DNA from: Paracoccus chinensis
GTDB taxonomy: Bacteria; Pseudomonadota; Alphaproteobacteria; Rhodobacterales; Rhodobacteraceae
Assembly: GCF_900102885.1 (NCBI RefSeq)
Contig: NZ_FNGE01000004.1
Coordinates: 62,001 to 126,000, forward strand
Direction of reading: 5' to 3'
DNA: 64,000 nucleotides
Position 1 is the stretch's first letter; the number at the start of each line of letters is the position of its first letter. The position numbers were made by a program, and so were the translations under genes. The notes beneath the pieces are model-generated. The model was given only the letters and a program-made list of their open reading frames with translations. It searched no databases and was not told the origin of the DNA. Shown in pieces: positions 1 through 7,498 of this stretch.

Positions 1-16
1 TCTTGTCCATGCTCAT
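1..16 (-). CDS. 5' end of a gene running off the window
   Basis: Only the first five codons are visible. Reading the minus strand, an AAGGGGA ribosome-binding sequence (24-30) precedes ATG at 16, and the protein begins M-S-M-D-K before leaving the window. It lies 70 bp downstream of the VOC gene on the same strand, so it could be the third gene of that operon. A 9-bp inverted repeat (26-59) covers its ribosome-binding site. The product cannot be told. Confidence 0.4.
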
Positions 17-25
17 CGGTCGGTC

Positions 26-59
26 CCCTTGCTTGGGGTCGGACTTACCGAAGCAAGGG
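26..59 (-). promoter_or_regulatory. Inverted repeat masking a ribosome-binding site
   Basis: Perfect 9-bp arms (CCCTTGCTT at 26-34 and AAGCAAGGG at 51-59) enclose a 16-base loop. On the minus strand the promoter-distal arm contains most of the AAGGGGA ribosome-binding sequence of the gene starting at 16. It could be a terminator behind the VOC gene or a structure that limits translation of the next gene. No U-tract follows, which speaks against a simple intrinsic terminator. Confidence 0.4.
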
Positions 60-86
60 CCACGGGCCAAGGGGCAAGCGGACGCG

Positions 87-890
87 TCAGGCCGTATGCT
101 CGCGCGGGCCGACAAGCGCGAACCACGCGCCCTGCGGATCGGTGCAGACCGCGATGAAGGCCCCGCCTGGCACCTCGACCGGGCCATGGGAGACCGAGCC
201 GCCCGCCGCCTTGACGCGGCTGATCGCGCCCACGATGCCGTTCGCGCCGAAATAGGGCAGCCAGACGGGCATGGGCGCGTTCCCCAGGCCCATCATCCCG
301 CCGATGTCCGTGCCCTTGTGGCGGAACAGCTGGTAGGAGCCCATCGGGCCCATGTCCATCGCCTCTCCCTTGGTCCAGCCGAAGAGGCCGGCGTAGAAGG
401 CAAATCCGGCCTCGGGGTCGGAGGACATGAGTTCATGCCAGTTCCCGTGGCCGTCCTTGCGCTGGTCGAAGGCGCCTTCGCCGCGTTCGGCCCTGGCGAT
501 ATCCTCGGCGCTCATGCCGCTCATGTCGGGCTCGAGGATGCCGAAGACCGCGCCTTGCGGGTCGGCCGCGATGGCGAAGCGGCCGGTGCCGGGGATGTCG
601 GCGGGGCCGCGCATCACCCGGCCGCTCGCCCGGGCGATCTCCCCGGCGGTCCGGTCGCAGTCGTCGACGGCGAAGTAGATCAGCCAGTTCGGCGGCGGGG
701 CGAATTCCTGCTCTGCCAGCGACATCATGCCCGCGACCATCTCGCCGCCCGAGCGCGCCAGCAGATAGGGAAAGTCCTTCATGCCCGCGTCCGCGATCTC
801 CCATCCCAGAACGGCGCCATAGAAGGCCTGCGCCGCGTCCAGGTCGCCGGTCCCCAGCTCATACCAGCAGGGATTGCCCTGATAGCTCAT
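87..890 (-). CDS. Tandem VOC (glyoxalase/bleomycin-resistance fold) protein
   Basis: This is a 267-residue protein with two vicinal-oxygen-chelate modules, about residues 1-122 and 137-262. Each has the alternating pattern of the family (CWYELGTGDLDAAQAFYGAVLGW in module 1, the matching NWHELMSSDPEAGFAFYAGLFGW in module 2, and a DPQGA turn near each end). VOC proteins bind a metal between paired modules and act as glyoxalases, dioxygenases or drug-binding proteins; the substrate here cannot be read. I chose ATG at 890 over GTG at 896 because GGAAG lies 5 bp ahead of it. It starts 11 bp after the DUF1428 gene, so the two are almost certainly one operon, probably controlled by the divergent HxlR-type regulator. 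Confidence 0.8.
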   Translation of the reverse strand: MSYQGNPCWYELGTGDLDAAQAFYGAVLGWEIADAGMKDFPYLLARSGGEMVAGMMSLAEQEFAPPPNWLIYFAVDDCDRTAGEIARASGRVMRGPADIPGTGRFAIAADPQGAVFGILEPDMSGMSAEDIARAERGEGAFDQRKDGHGNWHELMSSDPEAGFAFYAGLFGWTKGEAMDMGPMGSYQLFRHKGTDIGGMMGLGNAPMPVWLPYFGANGIVGAISRVKAAGGSVSHGPVEVPGGAFIAVCTDPQGAWFALVGPREHTA

Positions 891-901
891 CCCCACTTCC
901 C

Positions 902-1630
902 TCAGGCCCGGTCGCTGTCGAACAGCACCCCGAAGCCGCCCCAGATCATGCGCTTTCCGTCAAAGGGCATGTTGGGCATCGGCTGGGCGGCCATGGCAGC
1001 CTCCATCGCCCTCGCGGCGGCCTCGCAGGTGGCGCGGTCGGGCCAGGCGGTCCAGGAAAGGACAATGGCCTCGCCGTCCTGCGCGTCGGTGGCGCGATAC
1101 ATGTCGGTCTGCTGGCCGCGCGGCACGTCCTCGCCCCAGCATTCGAAGATCCCGGCGCAGCCGTTCGGCGCGAACATCGTCTCGTGCGCCTCGCGCGCAA
1201 GATCGGCATAGGCCTGGCGGTTCGCCTCGGGGACGGGGACCAGGAAGCCCTGGTACCAGCCCGCGCCGCGATCGGTGCCGGCCGTGAACAGCGGCGAGAA
1301 GCTGCCGAAGATCATGCGCCTGCCGTCGAATGGCACCTCGCCCAGCCGCTCGTGGAAGGACGGATCGCTCATCATCTTCTCGAAGCCGGCGTCGGCGGTG
1401 GCGCGATCGGGCCACTCGATCCACGAGAAGACGGGCGTCTCGCCGTCCTGCGCCGCGACGGCGCGGAAGAAGTCGGTCTGCTTGCCGTGCGCCACATCCT
1501 CGCCCCAGGTCTCGACCATCCGTGTTGCCCCATGCTCGCGCATGAGAGGCCAGGCGCGGCGGGCGTGATCGACATAGGCCTGACGGTTGGCATCGGGCAC
1601 GGGGGCAACCGAGCCGCTGTAATAGGTCAT
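902..1630 (-). CDS. Tandem DUF1428 (YbaA-like) protein
   Basis: This 242-residue protein is an internal duplication. Residues 1-122 and 123-242 each carry the DUF1428 pattern: a start like YYSGSVAPVPDANRQAY / WYQGFLVPVPEANRQAY, then ETWGEDV / ECWGEDV, then WPDRAT, then PFDGRRMI / PFDGKRMI. DUF1428 proteins are usually single modules of about 115-120 residues with a dimeric alpha/beta-barrel fold and no firm function, so the fusion may make a built-in dimer. The start is ATG 1630, with GGAGGAA 6 bp ahead. It is the first gene of a two-gene operon with the VOC protein and diverges from the HxlR-type regulator across a perfect palindrome. Confidence 0.8.
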   Translation of the reverse strand: MTYYSGSVAPVPDANRQAYVDHARRAWPLMREHGATRMVETWGEDVAHGKQTDFFRAVAAQDGETPVFSWIEWPDRATADAGFEKMMSDPSFHERLGEVPFDGRRMIFGSFSPLFTAGTDRGAGWYQGFLVPVPEANRQAYADLAREAHETMFAPNGCAGIFECWGEDVPRGQQTDMYRATDAQDGEAIVLSWTAWPDRATCEAAARAMEAAMAAQPMPNMPFDGKRMIWGGFGVLFDSDRA

Positions 1631-1667
1631 GGCATTTCCTCCCCAGATGGGGGAAGGCTGCCACAAC

Positions 1668-1684
1668 GCTTGCAATTTGCAAGC
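1668..1684. promoter_or_regulatory. Palindromic operator candidate (HxlR)
   Basis: GCTTGCAATTTGCAAGC is a perfect inverted repeat with 8-bp arms around one base. It sits in the 98-bp gap between the DUF1428-VOC operon (start 1630, minus) and the HxlR-type gene (start 1729, plus). HxlR regulators are dimers that bind short inverted repeats next to their own genes, so this is the obvious operator for both directions. No confident -35/-10 pair was assigned. Confidence 0.65.
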
Positions 1685-1728
1685 ATTAAGTCCTAAATCG
1701 AAACCTCGCGAAAGGCACGTGGCGGAAA

Positions 1729-2373
1729 GTGGCTGAAAAGAAGACCTATGCCGAGGGTTGCCTGGCGGCCCATGCGCTGGACCTGATCGGGGATCGCTGG
1801 GCGCTTCTGGTCGTGCGGGAACTGATGCTGGGGCCCAGGCGATTCGGCCTGATCCGCGCGGGCCTGCCCGGTATCGCCACCAACATGCTGGCCCGCCGGC
1901 TTGAGGATCTCGAGGCCGCCGGCATCCTGACCCACCGCACCCTGCCCCCGCCCGCCCGCGTGCCGGTCTATGAGTTGACCGACCACGGGCGCGCCCTGCG
2001 GCCGCTGCTGCTGGAACTGTGCCGCTGGGGTGTCGGCGTGCCGGGCCACGATCCGCGCCTGCCGATCAGCCCGACATCGCTGATGCTGTCGATGGAGGCG
2101 ATGATGCGGCCCGGACCCGGCAGCTTCACCGCGGGCTTCGACCTCGGGGCAGAATCCTTTGTCGTGAACGTCGAAGGCCCCAGGTTCGAGGCCCGGCCGG
2201 GCGAGGCAGTCCAGGCCGAGATGCGGTTTTCCGCCCCCCCGAACGACATGGCGGTGGCGATCTACGGGCCCGCCTTGCTGGCGCAGGCGATCGCCAGCGG
2301 CCGGGTCAGCTTTACCGGAGACCCCGGCCGCGGGCAGGCCTTCGTGGACCTGTTCCGGCTGGCCCGGCCGTAA
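1729..2373 (+). CDS. HxlR-family transcriptional regulator with extra C-terminal domain
   Basis: A 214-residue protein. Residues 8-100 are a winged helix-turn-helix of the HxlR type (C11, then DLIGDRWALLVVRELMLGPRRF, GIATNMLARRLEDLEAAGIL and the wing VPVYELTDHGRAL). HxlR proteins are normally 110-130 residues. Here about 100 more follow, a hydrophobic alpha/beta segment ending in GRVSFTGDPGRGQAFVDLF that resembles SCP2-like lipid-binding domains and may sense a ligand; that part is inference. The early cysteine is placed like the redox cysteine of some HxlR proteins. The start is GTG 1729 with only a weak GGCGGA ahead. It is divergent from the DUF1428-VOC operon and likely its repressor. Confidence 0.85.
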   Translation: MAEKKTYAEGCLAAHALDLIGDRWALLVVRELMLGPRRFGLIRAGLPGIATNMLARRLEDLEAAGILTHRTLPPPARVPVYELTDHGRALRPLLLELCRWGVGVPGHDPRLPISPTSLMLSMEAMMRPGPGSFTAGFDLGAESFVVNVEGPRFEARPGEAVQAEMRFSAPPNDMAVAIYGPALLAQAIASGRVSFTGDPGRGQAFVDLFRLARP

Positions 2374-2379
2374 GCATGG

Positions 2380-2811
2380 TCACAGGGCCCGGTCGAACTT
2401 GGTGGACAGGTGCACCAGGCTTTCGGACGACCGCACGCCCGTCAGATTGCCGATGCGGTCCAGCACCTCGTCCAGTTCGGACGTCGAAGCGCAGCCGAGT
2501 TGCAGCAGAAGATCGACCCTCCCGCTGGTCGAATGCACCTTCTCGACCGCCGGAATGGCCTTCAAGCGGCCGAGGATGGCCGCCTGGGCGCGCGGCTCGA
2601 TGGTCAGCAGACAGGTCGCGCGGATGCGCGTGACGCGCGCGGCTTCGCCCAGCCGCAGCGTGTAGCCCGCGATCGCGCCCGAGGTTTCCAGCCGTTCCAG
2701 CCGGGCCTGCACGGTGGATCGGGCCAGCTTCAGCCGCCGCGCGAGGACGGCGACCGACATGCGCGCATCCTGCCCCAGATGCGCGATGATCGCCCGGTCG
2801 GTGTCGTCCAT
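2380..2811 (-). CDS. Lrp/AsnC-family transcriptional regulator
   Basis: A 143-residue protein of normal Lrp/AsnC length. Residues 1-60 form the helix-turn-helix (MDDTDRAIIAHLGQDAR..., LARRLKLARSTVQARLERLE, then GAIAGYT). Residues 65-140 form the RAM ligand-binding fold (IPAVEKVHSTSGRVDLLLQL). The ATG at 2811 follows GAGAGGG. It is divergent, across 145 bp, from the decarboxylase gene at 2957, and such pairs usually mean the regulator controls its neighbour in response to an amino acid; ornithine or lysine would be the guess here. The 3' end nearly abuts that of the convergent HxlR-type gene. Confidence 0.88.
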   Translation of the reverse strand: MDDTDRAIIAHLGQDARMSVAVLARRLKLARSTVQARLERLETSGAIAGYTLRLGEAARVTRIRATCLLTIEPRAQAAILGRLKAIPAVEKVHSTSGRVDLLLQLGCASTSELDEVLDRIGNLTGVRSSESLVHLSTKFDRAL

Positions 2812-2956
2812 TCTGCCCTCTCGTCGATGTGACGGCGTTGCCGGTCAGATTAACCGGCCAAGGGCGACGATCCATCCTTTTCATCGCGCCGGATGCACCC
2901 CATAGGGCGCCGTTCGCGTTGAGCGGCCGAACCCCCGGCCATGGAAAGGATTGCGC

Positions 2957-4114
2957 ATGGGACTGACCGAAGGCCACCAGGCCAAGACCGTGTGGGAGAA
3001 CCCGGCCGAGATCGTCCGCAGCCTCAAGCCCGAAAACCCGGTGATGGTCTTCGCGCCGACCGTGCTGCAGGACCGCGCCCGCGCCTTCCTGGCGGGCTTT
3101 CCCGGGCTCGTCACCTATGCCGTCAAGTCGAACCCCGACGAGGCGGTGATCCAGAACCTCGTGCAGGCGGGCATCCGCGGCTTCGACGTGGCTTCGCCCT
3201 TCGAGATCGACCTGATCGGCCGCCTCGCCCCCATGGCCGCGCGCCACTATCACAACCCGGTGCGAAGCCGCGCCGAGATCGCCCATGCGGTCGGCGCGGG
3301 CATCAAGGCATGGTCGGTGGACAGCCGGACCGAGCTGGACAAGCTCTTCGAGCAGGTGCCGCCCGAAAACTGCGAGATCTCGCCCCGCTTCAAGCTGCCG
3401 GTGCTGGGCGCGGCCTATGACTTCGGCTCGAAGTTCGGCGCGACGCCCGAACTGGCGGCGGACCTGCTGCGGGCGGTGCATGATCGGGGCTACATCGCCT
3501 CGCTGACCTTCCACCCCGGCACGCAATGCACCGATCCCCATGCGTGGGAGCAGTATATCCGCACCGCCGCCGAGATCGCCGGGATGGCGGGCGTGCAGCC
3601 CAGGCGCCTGAACGTCGGCGGCGGCTTCCCCTCCTGGCGCGTCCACGGGGTCGAGCCCGACCTCGCCTCGATCTTCGAGCTGATCGGCCGCACCACGGCG
3701 GAAGCCTTCGGCGGGAACGCCCCGGAACTCGTCTGCGAGCCGGGGCGCGGGATCTGCGCCGATGCCTTCGCCATCATCACCCGCGTCAAGGCGGTCCGTG
3801 ACGGGCAGAGCGTCTTCCTGAACGACGGCGTCTACGGCGGCATGAACGAGCTGCCCGTGATCGGCAACCTCGACCGGATCGAGGTGCTGACGCCCGAAGG
3901 CAAGCTGCGGGGCGAGAACGCCCACGGCCGCGTGGTCTTCGGCCCCACCTGCGATTCGGTGGACCGCCTGCCGGGCGAGATCTCGCTGCCCGACAACATC
4001 CAGGAAGGCGATTACGTCGTCTTCCACGGCGCGGGCGCCTACTCGGTCGTGACCAACACCCGCTTCAACGGCTTCGGCGAGCTGCGCCAGCTGACGGTGA
4101 TGGGCTTCGACTGA
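2957..4114 (+). CDS. Type III-fold PLP ornithine/lysine decarboxylase
   Basis: A 385-residue cytosolic enzyme of the alanine-racemase-fold decarboxylases (eukaryotic-type ornithine decarboxylase). It converts ornithine, and perhaps lysine, to putrescine or cadaverine, the entry to polyamine synthesis. Visible motifs: YAVKSN with the PLP lysine K57; the FHPGTQC segment; the phosphate-binding GGGFP; CEPGR; and GPTCDSVD with C332, the position of the active-site cysteine completing the neighbouring subunit's site. ATG 2957 was chosen because GGAAAGGA lies 6 bp ahead; an in-frame TTG at 2951 is less likely. It is divergent from an Lrp-type regulator. Ornithine versus lysine preference cannot be decided from sequence. 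Confidence 0.88.
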   Translation: MGLTEGHQAKTVWENPAEIVRSLKPENPVMVFAPTVLQDRARAFLAGFPGLVTYAVKSNPDEAVIQNLVQAGIRGFDVASPFEIDLIGRLAPMAARHYHNPVRSRAEIAHAVGAGIKAWSVDSRTELDKLFEQVPPENCEISPRFKLPVLGAAYDFGSKFGATPELAADLLRAVHDRGYIASLTFHPGTQCTDPHAWEQYIRTAAEIAGMAGVQPRRLNVGGGFPSWRVHGVEPDLASIFELIGRTTAEAFGGNAPELVCEPGRGICADAFAIITRVKAVRDGQSVFLNDGVYGGMNELPVIGNLDRIEVLTPEGKLRGENAHGRVVFGPTCDSVDRLPGEISLPDNIQEGDYVVFHGAGAYSVVTNTRFNGFGELRQLTVMGFD

Positions 4115-4154
4115 GAGCTTGCCGGGCCTCACCCTTCCGGGTGGCGCCCCGCCC

Positions 4155-5012
4155 TCACGCGACCTTGGCCTGCCGGAGCGCGATCCCCAGCCCCTCGCAG
4201 ACCGCCAGCGTCATCTGCGGCCGGTTGACCGTGTAGAAATGCAGCCGGTCCACGCCGCCCTCGATCAGCCGGCGGCACAGGGTCACCGCCATGTCCACAG
4301 CCAGCGCCCGTTCGCCCTCGGGGCCCGCCTTGGCAAAGGCCGCGTCGGCCCAGGCGGGCACGCTTGCCCCGCAGCGGGCGGCAAATTTCCTGGCGCCCGA
4401 CCAGCTCTGGATCGGCAGGATGCCGGGGATGATCGGGGCGGCCACCCCTGCGCGATCGCAGGCGTCGCGGAAGCGGAAATACACATCCGCGTCGAAGAAG
4501 AACTGCGTGATCGCGCTGGAGGCGCCCGCGTCCACCTTGCGCTTGAGCCAGACCACGTCGGCGGCGGTGTCGGGGCTGTCAGGGTGCGGCTCGGGGTAGG
4601 CGCCGCAGCGGATGGTGAAGCCGCCACGCGCGGCAATGGCCTCGATCAGCTCGACCGAATCGGCGAAGCCCTCGGGATGGGGCGCGAAGCGCTCGGAACC
4701 CTGTGGCGGGTCGCCCCGCAGCGCCACGATCTCGCGCACGCCCGCCTTGGCGTAGTCGTCCACGATCCGCATCGTTTCCTCGCGCGAAGCATCGACGCAG
4801 GTCAGGTGCGCGGCGACGTTCAACCCGTAGTTCGAGGCCAGCGCCGTCACCGCCTCGTGCGTCAGCTGCCGCGTCGTGCCGCCCGCGCCATAGGTCACGG
4901 AGACGAAATCGGGCCCGAGCGGCGCCAAGGCATTCGCCGTTTCCCACAGCTTGAAGGACTGGTCGAGGTTCTTCGGCGGGAAGAACTCGAAGCTGACAGA
5001 GGGAGTGGTCAT
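4155..5012 (-). CDS. metF: 5,10-methylenetetrahydrofolate reductase
   Basis: A 285-residue FAD enzyme that reduces 5,10-methylene-THF to 5-methyl-THF, the methyl donor for methionine synthase. It is a single TIM-barrel catalytic domain of normal bacterial length. VSFEFFPPK (residues 6-14) carries the conserved glutamate E9. SVTYGAGG, AHLTC, ALRGDPP, GAYPEPHPDS, ITQFFFD and PGILPIQS follow in the family order. ATG 5012 has AAAGGA ahead at 9-bp spacing; an upstream in-frame start would add an unrelated 22-residue leader. It is divergent from a MetR-like regulator, with a MetR-box-like sequence between. Confidence 0.95.
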   Translation of the reverse strand: MTTPSVSFEFFPPKNLDQSFKLWETANALAPLGPDFVSVTYGAGGTTRQLTHEAVTALASNYGLNVAAHLTCVDASREETMRIVDDYAKAGVREIVALRGDPPQGSERFAPHPEGFADSVELIEAIAARGGFTIRCGAYPEPHPDSPDTAADVVWLKRKVDAGASSAITQFFFDADVYFRFRDACDRAGVAAPIIPGILPIQSWSGARKFAARCGASVPAWADAAFAKAGPEGERALAVDMAVTLCRRLIEGGVDRLHFYTVNRPQMTLAVCEGLGIALRQAKVA

Positions 5013-5055
5013 GGCGGGTATCCTTTCGCCTTCCCTTGTGCCACGCGGCAGGCCG

Positions 5056-5068
5056 TGAGACAAATTCA
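5056..5068. promoter_or_regulatory. Candidate MetR binding site
   Basis: TGAGACAAATTCA lies in the 73-bp gap between metF and the LysR-type gene. It matches the enterobacterial MetR consensus TGAA-N5-TTCA at seven of eight half-site bases and also fits the general LysR T-N11-A pattern. Its position 43 bp upstream of metF is right for activating metF and autoregulating the regulator. Confidence 0.5.
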
Positions 5069-5085
5069 TCTTCCACAAGTTTCAC

Positions 5086-5997
5086 ATGAATCCCATGCAT
5101 CTTGAATTGCGCCACCTCCGGACGATCCGCGCCATCCACGACCAAGGGGGCCTTGCACGCGCAGCCGAGGTGCTGAACATCACCCAGTCGGCGCTGTCCC
5201 ATCAGGTCCGCGCGCTGGAGGATCAGGCGGGCACGTCCCTGTTCCTGCGCCAGACCAAGCCCATGCGCCTGTCGCCCGCCGGGCTGCGGCTGCTGGCGCT
5301 GGCGCGGCAGGTGCTGCCGCTGGTCGAGGCGGCGGAATCCGAGATACGCGGCGTCACGCAGGGCCGGATCGGGCGGCTGCATATCGCGATGGAATGCCAC
5401 GCCTGCTTCAACTGGCTGCTGCCCGCGCTCGACGCCTTTCGCCATCTCTGGCCGCAGGTGGACATCGACGTGCGCGCGGGGCTGGCCTTCACCGCCCTGC
5501 CGGCGCTCATGCGGGGCGAGGCCGATCTCGTCGTCTCCTCGGACCCCGAGGACCTGCCCGGCATCGTGTTCGAGCCGCTCTTCGACTATCACCCGCTGCT
5601 GGCCGTGCCCGCCGCGCATCCGCTGGCCGGGCGCGACTTCGTGGAACCCGCCGATCTTTCCACGGAAACGCTGATCACCTATCCGATGGACCGGGCGCGG
5701 CTGGATGTCTTCTCGCATTTCCTCGACCCCGCAGGCGTTCGTCCCGCCGGGGTGCGCGAGATCGAGCTGACCGACGTGATCCTGCTGCTGGTCGCTTCGG
5801 GACGCGGGGTGTCGGTGCTGCCCGACTGGGTGCTGCAGCGCGAGGCGGACAACCCCGACCTCGTGACCCTGCCCCTGGGCCGCAGCGGCGTGACGCGCAG
5901 GCTTTACGCGGCGTTGCGCGAGGAGGACCGCAACATGGGCTTCATGCAGGACATCCTGTGCCTGGCCCGCGAGGGGCGACGGGAAGCCGGAACCTGA
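5086..5997 (+). CDS. metR: LysR-family regulator, MetR-like
   Basis: A 303-residue LysR-type regulator. Residues 5-64 are the winged helix-turn-helix (LRHLRTIRAIHDQGGLARAAEVLNITQSALSHQVRALE). Residues 95-295 are the two-lobed effector domain (GRLHIAMECHACFNWLLPAL, then EADLVVSSDPED). The AMECHACF...WLLP segment is typical of MetR, whose co-inducer is homocysteine. Divergence from metF supports this, since MetR classically activates metF. Two in-frame starts, ATG 5086 and ATG 5095, are possible; neither has a clear ribosome-binding sequence, so initiation may be weak or the transcript nearly leaderless. The transcript would go no further than the DUF4126 gene. Confidence 0.85.
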   Translation: MNPMHLELRHLRTIRAIHDQGGLARAAEVLNITQSALSHQVRALEDQAGTSLFLRQTKPMRLSPAGLRLLALARQVLPLVEAAESEIRGVTQGRIGRLHIAMECHACFNWLLPALDAFRHLWPQVDIDVRAGLAFTALPALMRGEADLVVSSDPEDLPGIVFEPLFDYHPLLAVPAAHPLAGRDFVEPADLSTETLITYPMDRARLDVFSHFLDPAGVRPAGVREIELTDVILLLVASGRGVSVLPDWVLQREADNPDLVTLPLGRSGVTRRLYAALREEDRNMGFMQDILCLAREGRREAGT

Positions 5998-6043
5998 CCC
6001 CGGCGCGCGGACGTTCCGGTCGTGGACAATCAGGGAAAAGCCC

Positions 6044-6508
6044 ATGCTCGCCTCGTTCCTCATGGGCCTCGTTGGGGGCCAGAGATCCATGACGCCGCTC
6101 GCCGCCGTCGCCGTCGCGGCGGCGCGCGACGACCTGCCGCGCGACTGCGCCGCGCCCGGGTTCCTGCGCAATCCCGCGGTTGCGACGGGCGCCGTCTCCC
6201 TGGCGCTGGCGGAACTGGCGGGCGACAAGATGAAAAGCGCCCCCGACCGCATCGTGCCTGCGGGCCTTGCCGCGCGGCTGATCGTGGCGGGCTTTGCCGC
6301 AGGCGCCCTGGCCCCGCGCGGGCAGTTCTGGAAGGGCGCGGCGCTGGGCGGACTGACGGCGGTCGCGGCCTCCTATCCCGGCTGGCGGACGCGCATGGCG
6401 GCGATGGAGGATCACGGCCAGACGCCCACCGGCCTTGCCGAGGACGCGCTGGTGGTGACCGGCGCTGTCGCCATCCTTGCGGCCATGCGTCCCGACCGGG
6501 ACGGCTGA
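6044..6508 (+). CDS. DUF4126-like small membrane protein
   Basis: A 154-residue, alanine- and glycine-rich protein with about four hydrophobic stretches (residues 1-25, 45-60, 78-100 and 130-150) separated by short polar loops. The opening FLMGLVGGQRSMTPLA and the AALGGLTAVAASYPGWR segment match DUF4126-type membrane proteins, which have no known biochemical role. ATG 6044 follows AGGGAAAA. It stands 46 bp after the MetR-like gene and 90 bp before the inositol monophosphatase, so it may be cotranscribed with either. Confidence 0.6.
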   Translation: MLASFLMGLVGGQRSMTPLAAVAVAAARDDLPRDCAAPGFLRNPAVATGAVSLALAELAGDKMKSAPDRIVPAGLAARLIVAGFAAGALAPRGQFWKGAALGGLTAVAASYPGWRTRMAAMEDHGQTPTGLAEDALVVTGAVAILAAMRPDRDG

Positions 6509-6598
6509 CGCTTCCCCCGCGTCACCCGCCTTCACTTTCGCCCCTGACCGGCCTAAAGGGGCCTGCCCCTCCCCACGCCCGTCCCGAAGGATTCCCCC

Positions 6599-7390
6599 AT
6601 GCCCAGCGCCAACCTCAACGTGATGATCAAGGCCGCGCGCAAGGCGGGCCGCAGCCTCGTCAAGGACTTCCGCGAGGTCGAGAACCTGCAGGTTTCCTCG
6701 AAAGGCCCCGGCGACTTCGTCAGCCGCGCCGACCGCGAGGCCGAGCGGATCATCAAGGAGGAACTGCGCAGCGCCCGTCCGAACTACGGCTGGCTGGGCG
6801 AGGAAACGGGGATGGAGGCCGGCGAGGACCCGACCCGCCGCTGGATCGTCGATCCGCTGGACGGCACCACGAACTTCCTGCACGGGTTGCCCCACTGGGC
6901 GGTCAGCATCGCGCTTGAGCATAAGGGCGAGATCGTGGTTTCGGTCGTCTTCGACGCCGCCAAGGACGAGATGTTCACCGCTGAAAAAGGCGACGGCGCC
7001 TTTGTCAACGACAAGCGCCTGCGCGTCTCGGGCCGTCGCGACATGAACAGCGCGATTTTCGCGACCGGCGTGCCCTTCGGCGCCAAGACGACGCTGCCCG
7101 CGACGCTGAAGGATCTCGCCCGGCTGATGCCGATCTGCGCGGGCGTGCGCCGCTGGGGCTCGGCCGCCCTCGACCTGGCCTATGTCGCGGCGGGCCGCTA
7201 CGACGGCTACTGGGAACGCGGCATCCAGCCCTGGGACATCGCGGCGGGCATCCTTCTGGTGCGCGAGGCCGGCGGCTTCGTCGAGCCCCTGCGCGAACAT
7301 GAGGGCGCCATCGCCGATTCCAGCACCATCGTCTGCGCGAACCCGCAGCTCTTCGAAGGCTTCGCCGAGATCGTCCGCAGCCGCGACTGA
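6599..7390 (+). CDS. suhB: Inositol monophosphatase family protein
   Basis: A 263-residue Mg2+-dependent, Li+-sensitive type phosphatase. The two metal-binding signatures are complete: GEE followed by WIVDPLDGTTNFLHGLP, and the C-terminal WDIAAGILLVREAGG. Family members hydrolyse inositol 1-phosphate and related sugar phosphates; in E. coli SuhB also takes part in rRNA antitermination. Length and residues fit the SuhB branch, and the equivalent role here is inference. The start ATG 6599 follows GAAGGA. A related 3'(2'),5'-bisphosphate nucleotidase (CysQ) is the main alternative, but the FLHGLPHWAVSIAL stretch favours IMPase. Confidence 0.88.
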   Translation: MPSANLNVMIKAARKAGRSLVKDFREVENLQVSSKGPGDFVSRADREAERIIKEELRSARPNYGWLGEETGMEAGEDPTRRWIVDPLDGTTNFLHGLPHWAVSIALEHKGEIVVSVVFDAAKDEMFTAEKGDGAFVNDKRLRVSGRRDMNSAIFATGVPFGAKTTLPATLKDLARLMPICAGVRRWGSAALDLAYVAAGRYDGYWERGIQPWDIAAGILLVREAGGFVEPLREHEGAIADSSTIVCANPQLFEGFAEIVRSRD

Positions 7391-7468
7391 CGCCTTCCTG
7401 CACCCTGTGCGGGATTTTCGGTGCAATCCGGCGGGCGGGCGCTTGACACTCGCCCCCCGGGGGTAAAG

Positions 7469-7489
7469 GCGCAGGGGTGATCCCTGCGC
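7469..7489 (+). promoter_or_regulatory. Hairpin directly ahead of the DMT exporter gene
   Basis: GCGCAGGG (ending 7476) and CCCTGCGC (starting 7482) form a perfect 8-bp stem with a 5-base loop that ends 9 bp before the ATG at 7499. The gene has no good ribosome-binding sequence. A TTGACA at 7443-7448 upstream could be a -35 box. The hairpin could be an operator or a translational control structure. Confidence 0.4.
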
Positions 7490-7498
7490 GGTGACCCC

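Noticed and set aside
5013..5085. SAM riboswitch ahead of metF
   Set aside because: The 73-bp gap is too short, and no pseudoknot typical of SAM-II was seen.
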